Origin: Alphaproteobacteria bacterium
Lineage (GTDB): Bacteria; Pseudomonadota; Alphaproteobacteria; Rhizobiales; JAKIUO01
Direction: 5' to 3'
DNA: 64,000 nucleotides
NCBI GenBank assembly: GCA_024280895.1
Contig: JAJRPI010000032.1
Coordinates: forward strand, 47,070 to 111,069
The position numbers and the translations under genes were made by a program. Below are positions 55,907 to 63,930 of the stretch, one piece after another. The stretch's first letter is position 1. Each line of letters begins with the position of its first letter. A model generated the notes under the pieces. The model did not search any database. It was not told the DNA's origin and was given only the letters and a program-made list of their open reading frames with translations.

Positions 55907-57597
55907 TATGCAGCCTCCTCAGCAGCTACGACAGCGGGCGCGCCATCTGTATCCATCCATTGACGAAGGACAGCAACGGAATCGGTTGGACTGCTATCGA
56001 CAATTGCGCCAATCTCTTGAACCGCCGAGGCTTGGATATCCCCACTGATGCGGGCGTTTTTGATGACATCAGCGGTTTCGTTGGTCTGGTTTTCAAGTGC
56101 CAGTGCATCGCTGCCTTCAAGCAAGGGCTGGCCATCGCCATTGACGAAGACATGATTGCCGTTCTTATCGGTTGTCAGCACAAGCTGTTCGTCAGACATT
56201 GTTTCTTCTGGGGTGATGATCCGGCGCACAAGGGGCCGCACGACAAACAATAGCACGAGGCTTGAGAGGATGAATAAGATGGACAGCTCGGCAATATGGA
56301 AATAGTCGGCTTTGGCGAGATCAAAGAAGCCGCCCTCCACTTCCTTAATTTCAGCAACTTCACCAGCTTGTGCAAATCTCAGATTAACAACATGCAGCAA
56401 GTCACCCCTGATTTTGTCAAACCCCATGGCGCTCTTGACCAGTACGCTGATTTTATCGAGTACTTGTTGTGAGCGTTCCTTGTAGACCGGCTTGCCATCG
56501 GCGCCGACATTATAGTCGCCATCCACCAACACGGCGACGGACAATCGTTTCAGGCGGCCACTTTCAAAGGTCTGGGTTTTCGTTGTGCGTGAAATTTCGT
56601 AATTGACGATTTCTTCGGTTTTCTTGCTGCCCTCGGTGTCTTTGTCATTGCCAGCACCTGTGGCATCGGCGCCAGGCAGTTCTGTCCCAGCTGACACGCC
56701 TTGGTTACTGGCCGTTCTTGAGGAGTTCGAGCTGTCTTCGCGGCTTTGCGTGGAGCGGACAACGCGTCCATCTGGGTCAAAGCGGTCTGAGGTCTGGGTG
56801 ACGGTGTTGAAATCAAGTTCCGCTGTGACCCTGATGCGCACCCGGTCTTTGCCGACGACTGAAGAGACTATTTCCTCGATTTTTTTGCGCATGCGTGTTT
56901 CCACACCTAGCGTTCGTTCCTCCGCTTTCGCGCCGATCAGCCCGTTATCGCCATCGCTTCCACTGGCAAGCAGGCGGCCCGTATCATCGACAATCGACAC
57001 ACGAGTGGGCAGTAGGCCTTCAATGGCTGAACCAACGAGATGCTGGATGGCGGCAATTTGGGCGCTTTCCAGATTGCCTCTTGTTTTTAGAATGATTGAG
57101 GCCGTTGGCAGCGCTTTTTCACGTGAGAATATTTTGCGCTTGGGAATGACCAAATGCACTCTGGCTCGTATGACCCGGCGCAAGGAGCGGATGGTGCGAG
57201 CTAACTCGCCTTCGAGGGCTCTGACATGATTGATGTTTTGCACAAAGCTGGTGGTGCCGAGCGAACCGGTTTTGTCGAAAATCTCGTATCCAACGGCGCC
57301 GCCGGTTGGCAAACCTTCTTCAGCCAGTTCCATGCGCAGACGTAGTATGCGGGACTTGGGAGCAAGAATAACAGCGCCATTTTGACGAACCTCATGAGGG
57401 ATGTTCATGCCTTCAAGTTTTTTGATCACGCCCAAACTGTCATCGAAATCCAGATCCGAAAACAGAACCGACAGGGTTGGTGTTGAAAATTGCATCATCA
57501 GATAAATGAAAAAACCAATGAGCCCCGCAGCAACCGCGCCCATCGCTGCTATTCTTGCTGCACCGATGGTTTTTATAAATTGGGTAATTGAGTTCAC
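55906..57597 (-). CDS. fliF: Flagellar MS-ring protein FliF
   Basis: 563 residues from GTG at 57597. Forms the MS ring in the inner membrane, the first flagellar structure. N-terminal helix (about 16-36), periplasmic ring domains with DLDFDDSLGVIKKLEGMNIP, then RVHLVIPKRKIFSREKALPT, a second helix at about 440-460, and a C-terminal cytoplasmic FliG-binding tail. First gene of the fliF-fliG-fliH-fliN-flbD row. The upstream region holds a TTTACCG palindrome and an 11-bp hairpin. Confidence 0.96.
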   Translation of the reverse strand: MNSITQFIKTIGAARIAAMGAVAAGLIGFFIYLMMQFSTPTLSVLFSDLDFDDSLGVIKKLEGMNIPHEVRQNGAVILAPKSRILRLRMELAEEGLPTGGAVGYEIFDKTGSLGTTSFVQNINHVRALEGELARTIRSLRRVIRARVHLVIPKRKIFSREKALPTASIILKTRGNLESAQIAAIQHLVGSAIEGLLPTRVSIVDDTGRLLASGSDGDNGLIGAKAEERTLGVETRMRKKIEEIVSSVVGKDRVRIRVTAELDFNTVTQTSDRFDPDGRVVRSTQSREDSSNSSRTASNQGVSAGTELPGADATGAGNDKDTEGSKKTEEIVNYEISRTTKTQTFESGRLKRLSVAVLVDGDYNVGADGKPVYKERSQQVLDKISVLVKSAMGFDKIRGDLLHVVNLRFAQAGEVAEIKEVEGGFFDLAKADYFHIAELSILFILSSLVLLFVVRPLVRRIITPEETMSDEQLVLTTDKNGNHVFVNGDGQPLLEGSDALALENQTNETADVIKNARISGDIQASAVQEIGAIVDSSPTDSVAVLRQWMDTDGAPAVVAAEEAA

Positions 57598-57681
57598 TTT
57601 GATTCCAATTATTGTTTGTTGGCTTTTGCTGCATCAAAAAAAGGATTGCCGACCAAGTGTGCAAGCCCTCCTGGAGGCTGC

Positions 57682-57717
57682 TTTTCAAACTGGCTTGATG
57701 ATTAGGCAGTTTGAAAA
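57682..57717. promoter_or_regulatory. Perfect 11-bp hairpin in the fliF leader
   Basis: TTTTCAAACTG (57682-57692) and its exact inverse CAGTTTGAAAA (57707-57717), loop 14 bases, 85 bp upstream of the fliF GTG. Could be an operator or a 5' leader hairpin. Confidence 0.6.
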
Positions 57718-57733
57718 ACAGCTGTAGGCAAAA

Positions 57734-57753
57734 TTTACCGCTAAAACGGTAAA
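57734..57753. promoter_or_regulatory. TTTACCG-N6-CGGTAAA palindrome upstream of fliF
   Basis: Perfect 7-bp half sites with six bases between, 137 bp before fliF. Together with CCCGGCAATTT (minus strand, just upstream at about 57769-57779) it may be a FlbD or other regulator site; in Caulobacter FlbD represses fliF through such upstream elements. Confidence 0.5.
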
Positions 57754-57916
57754 TAGGGGATTAACAATAGGAATAAATTGCCGGGTAAAGTTGGAAATGT
57801 TGCATGCGATTGCTTGCACTGGTCAGCGCGAACATGAGTGGGGAATGGACGCAGATTGCCAGTATTGACGAGGAATGTCGCAAGGGAGGGGGCGTGGGGC
57901 GCTATGCCCGAACGCA

Positions 57917-57971
57917 AAACGGGTGTCTAAGCATATTCAATGGAGGTAAAATATGCAAAGGACACCCGTTT
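57917..57971 (+). promoter_or_regulatory. 11-bp stem enclosing the start of a 28-codon ORF
   Basis: AAACGGGTGTC (57917-57927) and its exact inverse GACACCCGTTT (57961-57971). The 33-base loop holds GGAGG (57942-57946) and the ATG (57953). If transcribed, the structure could control access to the ribosome binding site. Confidence 0.55.
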
Positions 57972-58039
57972 ATTGGACAGGAACGCAAAAACAAACCCTG
58001 TCCGAATTCGGTAAGTATGATCATGCCGCAAAAAGATAA
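57953..58039 (+). CDS. Candidate 28-residue small protein
   Basis: ATG at 57953 preceded by a consensus GGAGG with six-base spacing, TAA at 58037. It encodes MQRTPVYWTGTQ, then KQTLSEFGKYDHAAKR, a basic soluble peptide without signal sequence. No family recognised. It lies in the fliF-sciP gap, convergent with sciP, and its start codon is inside the loop of a perfect stem. The good ribosome binding site favours translation; no other evidence. Confidence 0.45.
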   Translation: MQRTPVYWTGTQKQTLSEFGKYDHAAKR

Positions 58040-58080
58040 ATCGTTCCTTTATCAACGACCACTTTTTTTGCGATATGAAT

Positions 58081-58371
58081 TTATTTTATAGTTGGTCGGG
58101 CCCGTAGGTCCTGAATACGCGTGGTGCGTAGACCTTTGACGCCATGAGAACTCAATGTACGCTGCCAGCTAAGGAACTCCTCAACAGACAAGCGATACCG
58201 ATCACAGGCATCTTCTAGCGAAAGGAGGCCACCACGGACCGCAGCGACCACTTCGGCCTTGCGACGGGTAACCCAACGACGGGTATTTGCAGGAGGAAGA
58301 TCTGCAATACTCAAAGGACTGCCATCCGGGCCAATGACAAATTTAGCGCCCGCTCTATATTGTTCGGTCAT
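58081..58371 (-). CDS. sciP: CtrA inhibitor SciP (DUF1153)
   Basis: 96 residues from ATG at 58371 (a GTG at 58380 adds three). Matches SciP/DUF1153: KFVIGPDGSPLSIADLPP, then RRWVTRRKAEVVAAVRGGLL and DACDRYRLSVEEFLSWQ, ending LRTTRIQDLR. In Caulobacter SciP binds CtrA and blocks its activation of promoters, and it also binds DNA. Lies among flagellar genes, likely part of the same cell-cycle-controlled regulon. A weak ribosome binding site precedes it. Confidence 0.95.
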   Translation of the reverse strand: MTEQYRAGAKFVIGPDGSPLSIADLPPANTRRWVTRRKAEVVAAVRGGLLSLEDACDRYRLSVEEFLSWQRTLSSHGVKGLRTTRIQDLRARPTIK

Positions 58372-58717
58372 GTTACTCACTACTAAAAATCAAGACCATA
58401 AATACCATAAAGCCGAATCAGTGACGAGGTCACGATAAGCAAAGTCCTCAAACGGAGGCGCTCAGTGATATTACTCATTTACGAAGTGGTAGTATAGGCA
58501 GCACTGTTTAAAGATCGCGTGAACGCAGACCTTAACAGCTGGAGAAATCTGTGCCGAAACTGTATCGTGTTGATACGATGGACACTGATTAATGAGCTGT
58601 AAATCATAAATCAGTGGAATAAGGCACTGATTTATGGATCACTTTTGTCATTTTCGGTCAATGTTGAATAAATCAACGTCCGAACGCTGATTTGTCAATC
58701 AATGAGCGCTTTGTGGG
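58372..58717. promoter_or_regulatory. sciP upstream region with octamer repeats and hairpin
   Basis: 346-bp gap between flgD and sciP (both minus). It has copies of AATCAGTG or its complement at 58416-58423, 58583-58590, 58609-58616, 58625-58632 and, with one mismatch, 58685-58692. Two copies form a perfect 12-bp hairpin (CATAAATCAGTG/CACTGATTTATG, 58605-58636, loop of 8). Also GTGAC-GAG-GTCAC (58421-58433) and GTATC-GTGTT-GATAC (58562-58576). Confidence 0.6.
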
Positions 58718-59398
58718 CTAGCCTTTGTTGCGGATTTCCGTGACGTCATCAACGTTGAAGCGCGCTCCATTGACCAGCAGGATGGGAACATCACCGCTCA
58801 TGTCGACGCCATCGACGATACCGCGCACAGAAACCTTGACGGGGACGGGGTTTTCGGCGGCATCTCTTGCCGTGACGGTCAAAGTATAATTGCCGGGTGC
58901 TGCCGTACCACCGGTTGAGGTTGTACCATCCCACGAGAAGCTGCCATCCCCAGCGTTCAAGCCGCCGCTTGTAGAAAAGACCTCATCGCCATTGCTATCC
59001 TTGATGACATAGGACACATCCTCACTGCCAGCAGGAATGTTGAGCCCCCAATTGGCGGCTCCATTGGCAAGTGTTGTTGTGTTGCCTGCGGTGTTGATTT
59101 CCTTGCCCACATAGCTGATGACAGAGAGCGAAGCATTGGCGGCCGACAGGCTGAGCAAGGCTTCAAGTTTCTTGTTGGATTGCAAAAGCTGCTCGACCTC
59201 TGAATACTGGATCAGCTGTTGGGTCATCTCATTGGTATCAAGCGGTTTTGTTGGATCCTGGTTTTGCAGCTGCGTTGTTAGCAGCGACAAGAAGGTATCA
59301 AAATTTTCGTCAACCGTCTTGGCTCCGGTCACAGAAGAACTTGACCCGCTCGCGATGGTTTGTTTGGCGGTGGCGATGGCGGCGCTGATATCAACCAT
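58718..59398 (-). CDS. flgD: Flagellar hook assembly protein FlgD
   Basis: 226 residues from ATG at 59398 (AAGGAAAAAGAAC upstream). Hook cap. The N-terminal FlgD motif DTFLSLLTTQLQNQDPTKPL, then TNEMTQQLIQYSEVEQLLQS, is textbook; the C-terminal Tudor/FnIII-like part has WDGTTSTGGTAAPGNYTLTV. Downstream of fliK (102-bp gap), same strand. Confidence 0.96.
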   Translation of the reverse strand: MVDISAAIATAKQTIASGSSSSVTGAKTVDENFDTFLSLLTTQLQNQDPTKPLDTNEMTQQLIQYSEVEQLLQSNKKLEALLSLSAANASLSVISYVGKEINTAGNTTTLANGAANWGLNIPAGSEDVSYVIKDSNGDEVFSTSGGLNAGDGSFSWDGTTSTGGTAAPGNYTLTVTARDAAENPVPVKVSVRGIVDGVDMSGDVPILLVNGARFNVDDVTEIRNKG

Positions 59399-59500
59399 GT
59401 TCTTTTTCCTTGGCTTTCTCCTGCAAGCCACGTGGCTCTGGTCAGGATTATTGTCTCTTGTTCAACAGTTTCGAAGCAGCCCCAAACCGTGAGGCGGCGG

Positions 59501-61279
59501 TTAAATACTAATATCGAGGCCGGAGCTCATATTAAGCGTTCTGGTAACGACAGGCTCGTCCACGTCTTGTTCGATAAGGGGCTCGTCGCCATCTGGCGTC
59601 CCATCAGATTGAGATGATCGAGCTTGTTGCTTGTCTTGACTGTCATCCTTCAAAGAAAAGCTTAGCGATCCATTACGACTATCGAGACCGGCATTATTAA
59701 GGGCACGCTCAAGCGCACGGGAATCCTGACGCAACAGATCAAGGGTTTCGGGTTTCTCGACGGCAAGATGGGTCATGGTCTGACCATCGCGGCTAATTTC
59801 GAGACGAATATCAATACGCCCAAGTTCTGGCGGGTCCAGACGGATATTAAAGCGTTGATTGCCTGCACTGGCCTGTGAGGCGATATGTACGGCAATATTA
59901 TTGAGGGGCACTTGCGGTAAAGCTGGATTGTTAGAGGTCGGTGTGAGGCCGGTGATAGCAGAGGGGCGGGCCAGGTCACCGGTTGCCGTCATCGATATGG
60001 CCGGCACCAGTCCATCAACTGTTTTGGCGCTGTTTTGAGCATTTTCCATGTTTTGAAACGAAAAGGCAGCTTGTGCCAGCGGTTTTAGTCTTTGCATCAA
60101 TGTGGCGGGGCGAGCTTCTCCTTCAGGAGAGGCGTCTGCGTCGGGTGCTGTCGCAGCGGTCGATGTCAAAGGAGCGTTCTGCTCGATTTTGGTTGGCGCG
60201 TTGGCATCGATCACCGGCACACCTGCATTGGCGAGTGCTTTGTTGGCTGCAATAGCGTCAGGGATTGCGACCCCGCCAGGATTGGGTTGAGCTGGTGCCG
60301 CGTTCTGGGAGGCGGGGGCTGCTTCACCATTTGGTTTGGTGGCAACATTGCCAGATTTTGCTTCAGTTCCTATCGTTGGGCGAGGGAGCAGGCTATCATC
60401 TACGCCGATATTTGCTTTTGCGATGACTTGCTCGGCGACCGGATTGCCAACGGGATTGATGGGGGGAGCAGGTGATTTAGCATTATCATTGAAGACCAGC
60501 GGTGTTTCTGGCGATGATTGAGGTTGCTGATTGCTTGGGGCAACTTCGCTTTGTCCTGCGGCGTTAGTTGCGATGGTCGCGCTGGTAGCTGCAAGCGGAT
60601 TATCGCCCGTGGTGGGTGAACCGGCAGCATTGACATGGGTTTGCGGGGCAGCTGGTTGAGCCAGATTATCTTGCGCGAGGATCAATGTCGGGGAACTCAC
60701 CGTCGAGGAAGTGGCGATTGTACCTGCTGGATTGGTTTGCACGGCGACGGGTTGGTCGATTGATCCAGCGATATTATTGGGTCCCGTTGTGGCTGGTGGA
60801 TCAATCCGGCCCGCGATGGCATCGAGATTTGCCGCAAAATCTGGCAAGGGTGTGCTTGTTCCCTGTGGGATCTCTGGTTTGGCGATGAGATCAGCTGGCA
60901 CGGCATCTGGCTTTAAGGGGGGAGGGGCAATATTGTCAATTACATCTTGGTCGCCATTAAGAAGCGCGTCATTTGCGGCTAGCGCCAGGAAGGCAGCAGG
61001 CAGAGTTTCTGGCGAAGCAGGTGGCGCAGCAATCAAGCCGGTTGCCAGATCATTTTCAGCTGGTTGTTGTTCGCTCACGAGGGTGCTTTCATTTGTTTGT
61101 GCTTCCAGCGGTGTGGCATTTGTTTGCGCGTCCAGCAGGGATGCAAAAGAGGGAGTATCAACTGCTCCAGCCGTCCCCTTGTTCTCTGAAGATCCTGGGC
61201 AATTTCCACAACCTGCAGCACTTGCATTAACTGGTGAGGTGCTCGCATTCAAGAGCGCGAGCGAATGAGCATTTACCAT
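59501..61279 (-). CDS. fliK: Flagellar hook-length control protein FliK
   Basis: 592 residues. The long N-terminal part is Ala/Pro/Asn/Thr-rich and repetitive, as expected for a molecular ruler. The C-terminal Flg_hook domain (about residues 470-555) has FNIRLDPPELGRIDIRLEIS, then TMTHLAVEKPETLDLLRQDS and RALERALNNAGLD. First gene of a fliK-flgD unit under a clear sigma-54 promoter (61352-61367). Confidence 0.93.
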   Translation of the reverse strand: MVNAHSLALLNASTSPVNASAAGCGNCPGSSENKGTAGAVDTPSFASLLDAQTNATPLEAQTNESTLVSEQQPAENDLATGLIAAPPASPETLPAAFLALAANDALLNGDQDVIDNIAPPPLKPDAVPADLIAKPEIPQGTSTPLPDFAANLDAIAGRIDPPATTGPNNIAGSIDQPVAVQTNPAGTIATSSTVSSPTLILAQDNLAQPAAPQTHVNAAGSPTTGDNPLAATSATIATNAAGQSEVAPSNQQPQSSPETPLVFNDNAKSPAPPINPVGNPVAEQVIAKANIGVDDSLLPRPTIGTEAKSGNVATKPNGEAAPASQNAAPAQPNPGGVAIPDAIAANKALANAGVPVIDANAPTKIEQNAPLTSTAATAPDADASPEGEARPATLMQRLKPLAQAAFSFQNMENAQNSAKTVDGLVPAISMTATGDLARPSAITGLTPTSNNPALPQVPLNNIAVHIASQASAGNQRFNIRLDPPELGRIDIRLEISRDGQTMTHLAVEKPETLDLLRQDSRALERALNNAGLDSRNGSLSFSLKDDSQDKQQARSSQSDGTPDGDEPLIEQDVDEPVVTRTLNMSSGLDISI

Positions 61280-61322
61280 CTAATTTTACAGCCGACCTTA
61301 CGAACAACTGACCCTTGCTAAA

Positions 61323-61330
61323 TTAACCAT
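61323..61330. promoter_or_regulatory. CtrA-like TTAACCAT octamer
   Basis: TTAACCAT, the CtrA half-site form common in alphaproteobacteria, lies 44-51 bp before fliK and between the predicted sigma-54 start and the gene. With SciP (a CtrA inhibitor) encoded nearby, CtrA input is plausible. Confidence 0.4.
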
Positions 61331-61351
61331 AACCCTACATGTAAATTTAAT

Positions 61352-61367
61352 TGCAAGGCAGGGGCCA
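61352..61367 (-). promoter_or_regulatory. Sigma-54 (-24/-12) promoter of fliK-flgD
   Basis: On the minus strand TGGCCCCTGCCTTGCA matches TGGCAC-N5-TTGCA with exact GG-N10-GC spacing. Predicted start near 61341, about 62 bp before the fliK start codon. Confidence 0.75.
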
Positions 61368-61429
61368 TTTCTGTAATTACTAAAAATAGGCGTAAATACG
61401 CGGATTATAATAGTTTAGGCAAGGGGGGA

Positions 61430-61492
61430 GGGCAATATTTGCAGGTCGCAAGTGGGCAGTATTTTCCGCTCGAAAGGCCATATTTGCCGGGG
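61430..61492. promoter_or_regulatory. Three phased FlbD-like enhancer elements
   Basis: GGGCAATATTTGC (61430-61442), GGGCAGTATTTTCCGC (61454-61469) and GGCCATATTTGCCGGGG (61476-61492) share a GGC/S-rTATTT-GC core, about 22-24 bp apart, 65-125 bp upstream of the -24/-12 promoter, the normal enhancer distance. The third, read on the minus strand (CCCCGGCAAATATGG), resembles the ftr element recognised by FlbD as I remember it. Confidence 0.55.
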
Positions 61493-61541
61493 CGCATGAC
61501 CAGCTGTTTCCAATTTTAACATTCGTGCTTATATTGCACAT

Positions 61542-62750
61542 ATGAACCAGATTGATTTTGATATTGTCCTTGATGACGAGTTGCGCGCCGAGCTTGAGCT
61601 TGCTCGTGCAGCGCTATGCCTTGATGAGCCAGCTCGTTCACAAAGAGTGGTTGTCGCCATGTCGGGAGGTGTTGACAGCTCGGTGACAGCAGTACTTCTC
61701 AAATATTGGGGATATGATGTTGTTGGCATTACCTTGCAGCTCTATGATCATGGGGAAGCGGTCAAAAAGCCTGGGGCTTGTTGCGCCGGGGTTGATATTC
61801 GTGATGCCCGGGCGATATGCGCGGCCCATGATATCCCCCACTATGTGCTCGACTATGAAAGCCGCTTTTCCAATGATGTCATGGAACAGTTCGCTGATAG
61901 CTATCTGAAGGGGGAAACTCCCGTGCCATGTATATTGTGCAATAAGGAAGTCAAATTCAATCATATGCTCAAAGCGGCGCGCGATCTGGGTGGTGTGGTG
62001 ATGGCGACGGGCCACTATGTGCGAAGCCGCCCAGACGATCCAGCTGGCGCGAACGACGACTGGCAGCTGCATACGGCCATTGATGACAGCCGCGATCAGA
62101 GCTATTTTTTGTTCACCACCCAAGCAAGCGAGTTGCGGCAGCTGCGCTTCCCGCTTGGCGGCCTGCACAAATCGTCAGTGCGGCGTCTGGCACTGGCTTT
62201 TGGTTTGAAGGTCGCTGACAAGCCCGACAGTCAGGATATCTGCTTCGTGCCGAACGGTAAATATGGGGATATCATTGAGCGCTTGCGCCCTGGTGCCGTG
62301 CGGCCCGGCGATATCGTTCATATTGATGGGCGGGTATTGGGACGCCACGATGGTATCATCCATTATACCATCGGTCAGCGGCGCGGTTTGAAAGTGGCAG
62401 TGGGCGAACCCTTATTTGTGATCAAGCTGGATGCCCAAAGCAATATTGTGCAGGTGGGGCCGCGCGAAGCTTTGCTGGTCAATCTTATTGCTCTGCGGGA
62501 TGTTAACTGGCTTGGCGATGTATCTCTCGATGAGCTGCCCCTCGATGGCCTGGATCTAAGGGTGCGGATCCGCTCGACAAGGGAGCCAGCGCCCGCAAAA
62601 CTGTTCATGGATAAAGGTCAGCTTCTTGTCACGTTGGACAAGGGTGATTTTGGTGTTTCTCCGGGGCAGGCATGTGTTTTTTACGAGGAAGACAAGACCG
62701 GGTCGCGTGTTTTGGGAGGCGGCTGGATTGCGCGTGCCTCCGCGTCTTAG
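61542..62750 (+). CDS. mnmA: tRNA-specific 2-thiouridylase
   Basis: 402 residues. Thiolates U34 of tRNA-Lys, -Glu and -Gln. PP-loop AMSGGVDSSVTAVLLK, the catalytic first cysteine region with VPCILCNKEVKFNHML, the second at DSQDICFVPNGKYGD. About 30 extra N-terminal residues precede the PP-loop, usual in alphaproteobacteria. Divergent from fliK. Confidence 0.96.
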   Translation: MNQIDFDIVLDDELRAELELARAALCLDEPARSQRVVVAMSGGVDSSVTAVLLKYWGYDVVGITLQLYDHGEAVKKPGACCAGVDIRDARAICAAHDIPHYVLDYESRFSNDVMEQFADSYLKGETPVPCILCNKEVKFNHMLKAARDLGGVVMATGHYVRSRPDDPAGANDDWQLHTAIDDSRDQSYFLFTTQASELRQLRFPLGGLHKSSVRRLALAFGLKVADKPDSQDICFVPNGKYGDIIERLRPGAVRPGDIVHIDGRVLGRHDGIIHYTIGQRRGLKVAVGEPLFVIKLDAQSNIVQVGPREALLVNLIALRDVNWLGDVSLDELPLDGLDLRVRIRSTREPAPAKLFMDKGQLLVTLDKGDFGVSPGQACVFYEEDKTGSRVLGGGWIARASAS

Positions 62751-63024
62751 AATATAAAAATGTGGAAAAAAGACGAAATCCAAGGAAAAATCAAGTTCTG
62801 GGCACATTTTCGCGGTAATGCGACATCGTTAGCACTTTAAAATGGTGTAAAAATCGAGTATATTGCGTTTTAGCGGTCTGTCCTGTCCAAAAGCTGATGG
62901 TTTTTGACTTGGCGAGGCATGAATAACGGCAAATAGTGCCCATATTGGCACTGTAAGGCGAGCAGTCACCTGGTGTCAGCTATTGCCTTGAATATTTGCA
63001 CAGCCATGGATAGGGAGTTGAGAA
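62751..63024. other. Intergenic region with inverted repeat before pmtA
   Basis: 274 bp between mnmA and pmtA. It contains AGTGCC-CATATT-GGCACT (62935-62952), 73 bp before the pmtA start. No gene or terminator seen. Confidence 0.5.
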
Positions 63025-63750
63025 TTGTCAGAATCACACGCGCCATTAAGCACCACCACAGTGCGTAAAGCTTATAAGTTGTGGGCTCCCATTTACGATC
63101 AGACCTTTGGTGTCATGGTGCGCGCCGGTCGCATGCGGGCGGTCAAACATATCAATAATTCGAAAGCTGGACGGGTTCTGGAAGTTGGTGTCGGCACAGG
63201 TCTTTCTCTGCCGCATTACCGCACAGATCTGGAAGTCACCGGCATTGATCTATCCCCTGACATGCTGGAAAAAGCGCAAGACAGGGTGCAGAACAAGAAC
63301 TTGACCCATGTTGATGATCTTCTTGTTATGGACGCCTCTGTTCTGGATTTTCCCGATAACAGCTTTGATACTGTGGTGGCCATGTTTGTTATGACCGTGG
63401 TTCCTGACCCGGTTGCTGTGATGCGTGAGTTGCAACGGGTGTGTGCCCCTGGCGGTGAAGTGTTGCTGGTCAATCACTTCAGTACCGATGAAGGAGTGCG
63501 TGGCTGGCTTGAGCAAAAAATGGCACCATTCAAATCAACAGGTTTGTGGAACCCAGAATTTCCCGTCGATCGCGTGATGGTTTGTGATGAGCTGGAATTG
63601 CGTGAAAATCACGATGTGCACCCGTTTGGCCTGTTCAAATTTCTGAGCTTTACCAAGCTTGCTGATGAGATGGCGCGAACTGACAAGCAGCGCTCCACAA
63701 CTCGTGCCGCCACCCAATATACCCCCTCGACCGCGCAGGCGGGCCTCTAA
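63025..63750 (+). CDS. pmtA: Phosphatidylethanolamine N-methyltransferase, Rhodobacter type
   Basis: 241 residues from a TTG at 63025 with GGGAG upstream. N-terminal VRKAYKLWAPIYDQTFG is the PmtA marker; SAM motif I is VLEVGVGTGLSLPHY, then TGIDLSPDMLEKAQ. It methylates phosphatidylethanolamine to phosphatidylcholine, a membrane lipid typical of this group. Substrate inferred from subfamily. Single gene. Confidence 0.9.
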   Translation: MSESHAPLSTTTVRKAYKLWAPIYDQTFGVMVRAGRMRAVKHINNSKAGRVLEVGVGTGLSLPHYRTDLEVTGIDLSPDMLEKAQDRVQNKNLTHVDDLLVMDASVLDFPDNSFDTVVAMFVMTVVPDPVAVMRELQRVCAPGGEVLLVNHFSTDEGVRGWLEQKMAPFKSTGLWNPEFPVDRVMVCDELELRENHDVHPFGLFKFLSFTKLADEMARTDKQRSTTRAATQYTPSTAQAGL

Positions 63751-63879
63751 ACGCTGTGCAATAGGGTGATTGCGACGATGGTCGCCCTGTTGCCTTGGCG
63801 TTTTCTACTTCAAAACACGATCTGTTTTCATCTGATCGCTCAAAAGCCTGTCGAACCAGCAGTTTTTGTTTTTATCGGG

Positions 63880-63908
63880 TTGACAATCCAGCCCCACTTT
63901 TCTAATAG
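63880..63908 (+). promoter_or_regulatory. Sigma-70 promoter of the tRNA-Met gene
   Basis: TTGACA (63880-63885), 17-bp spacer, TAATAG (63903-63908), 22 bp before the tRNA: close to consensus. Confidence 0.75.
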
Positions 63909-63930
63909 GCTATGATCTCTTTAGAGATAT

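Noticed and set aside
57804..58091. 95-residue plus-strand open frame between fliF and sciP
   Set aside because: No ribosome binding site or domain pattern; the 28-codon frame inside the region has a better translation signal.
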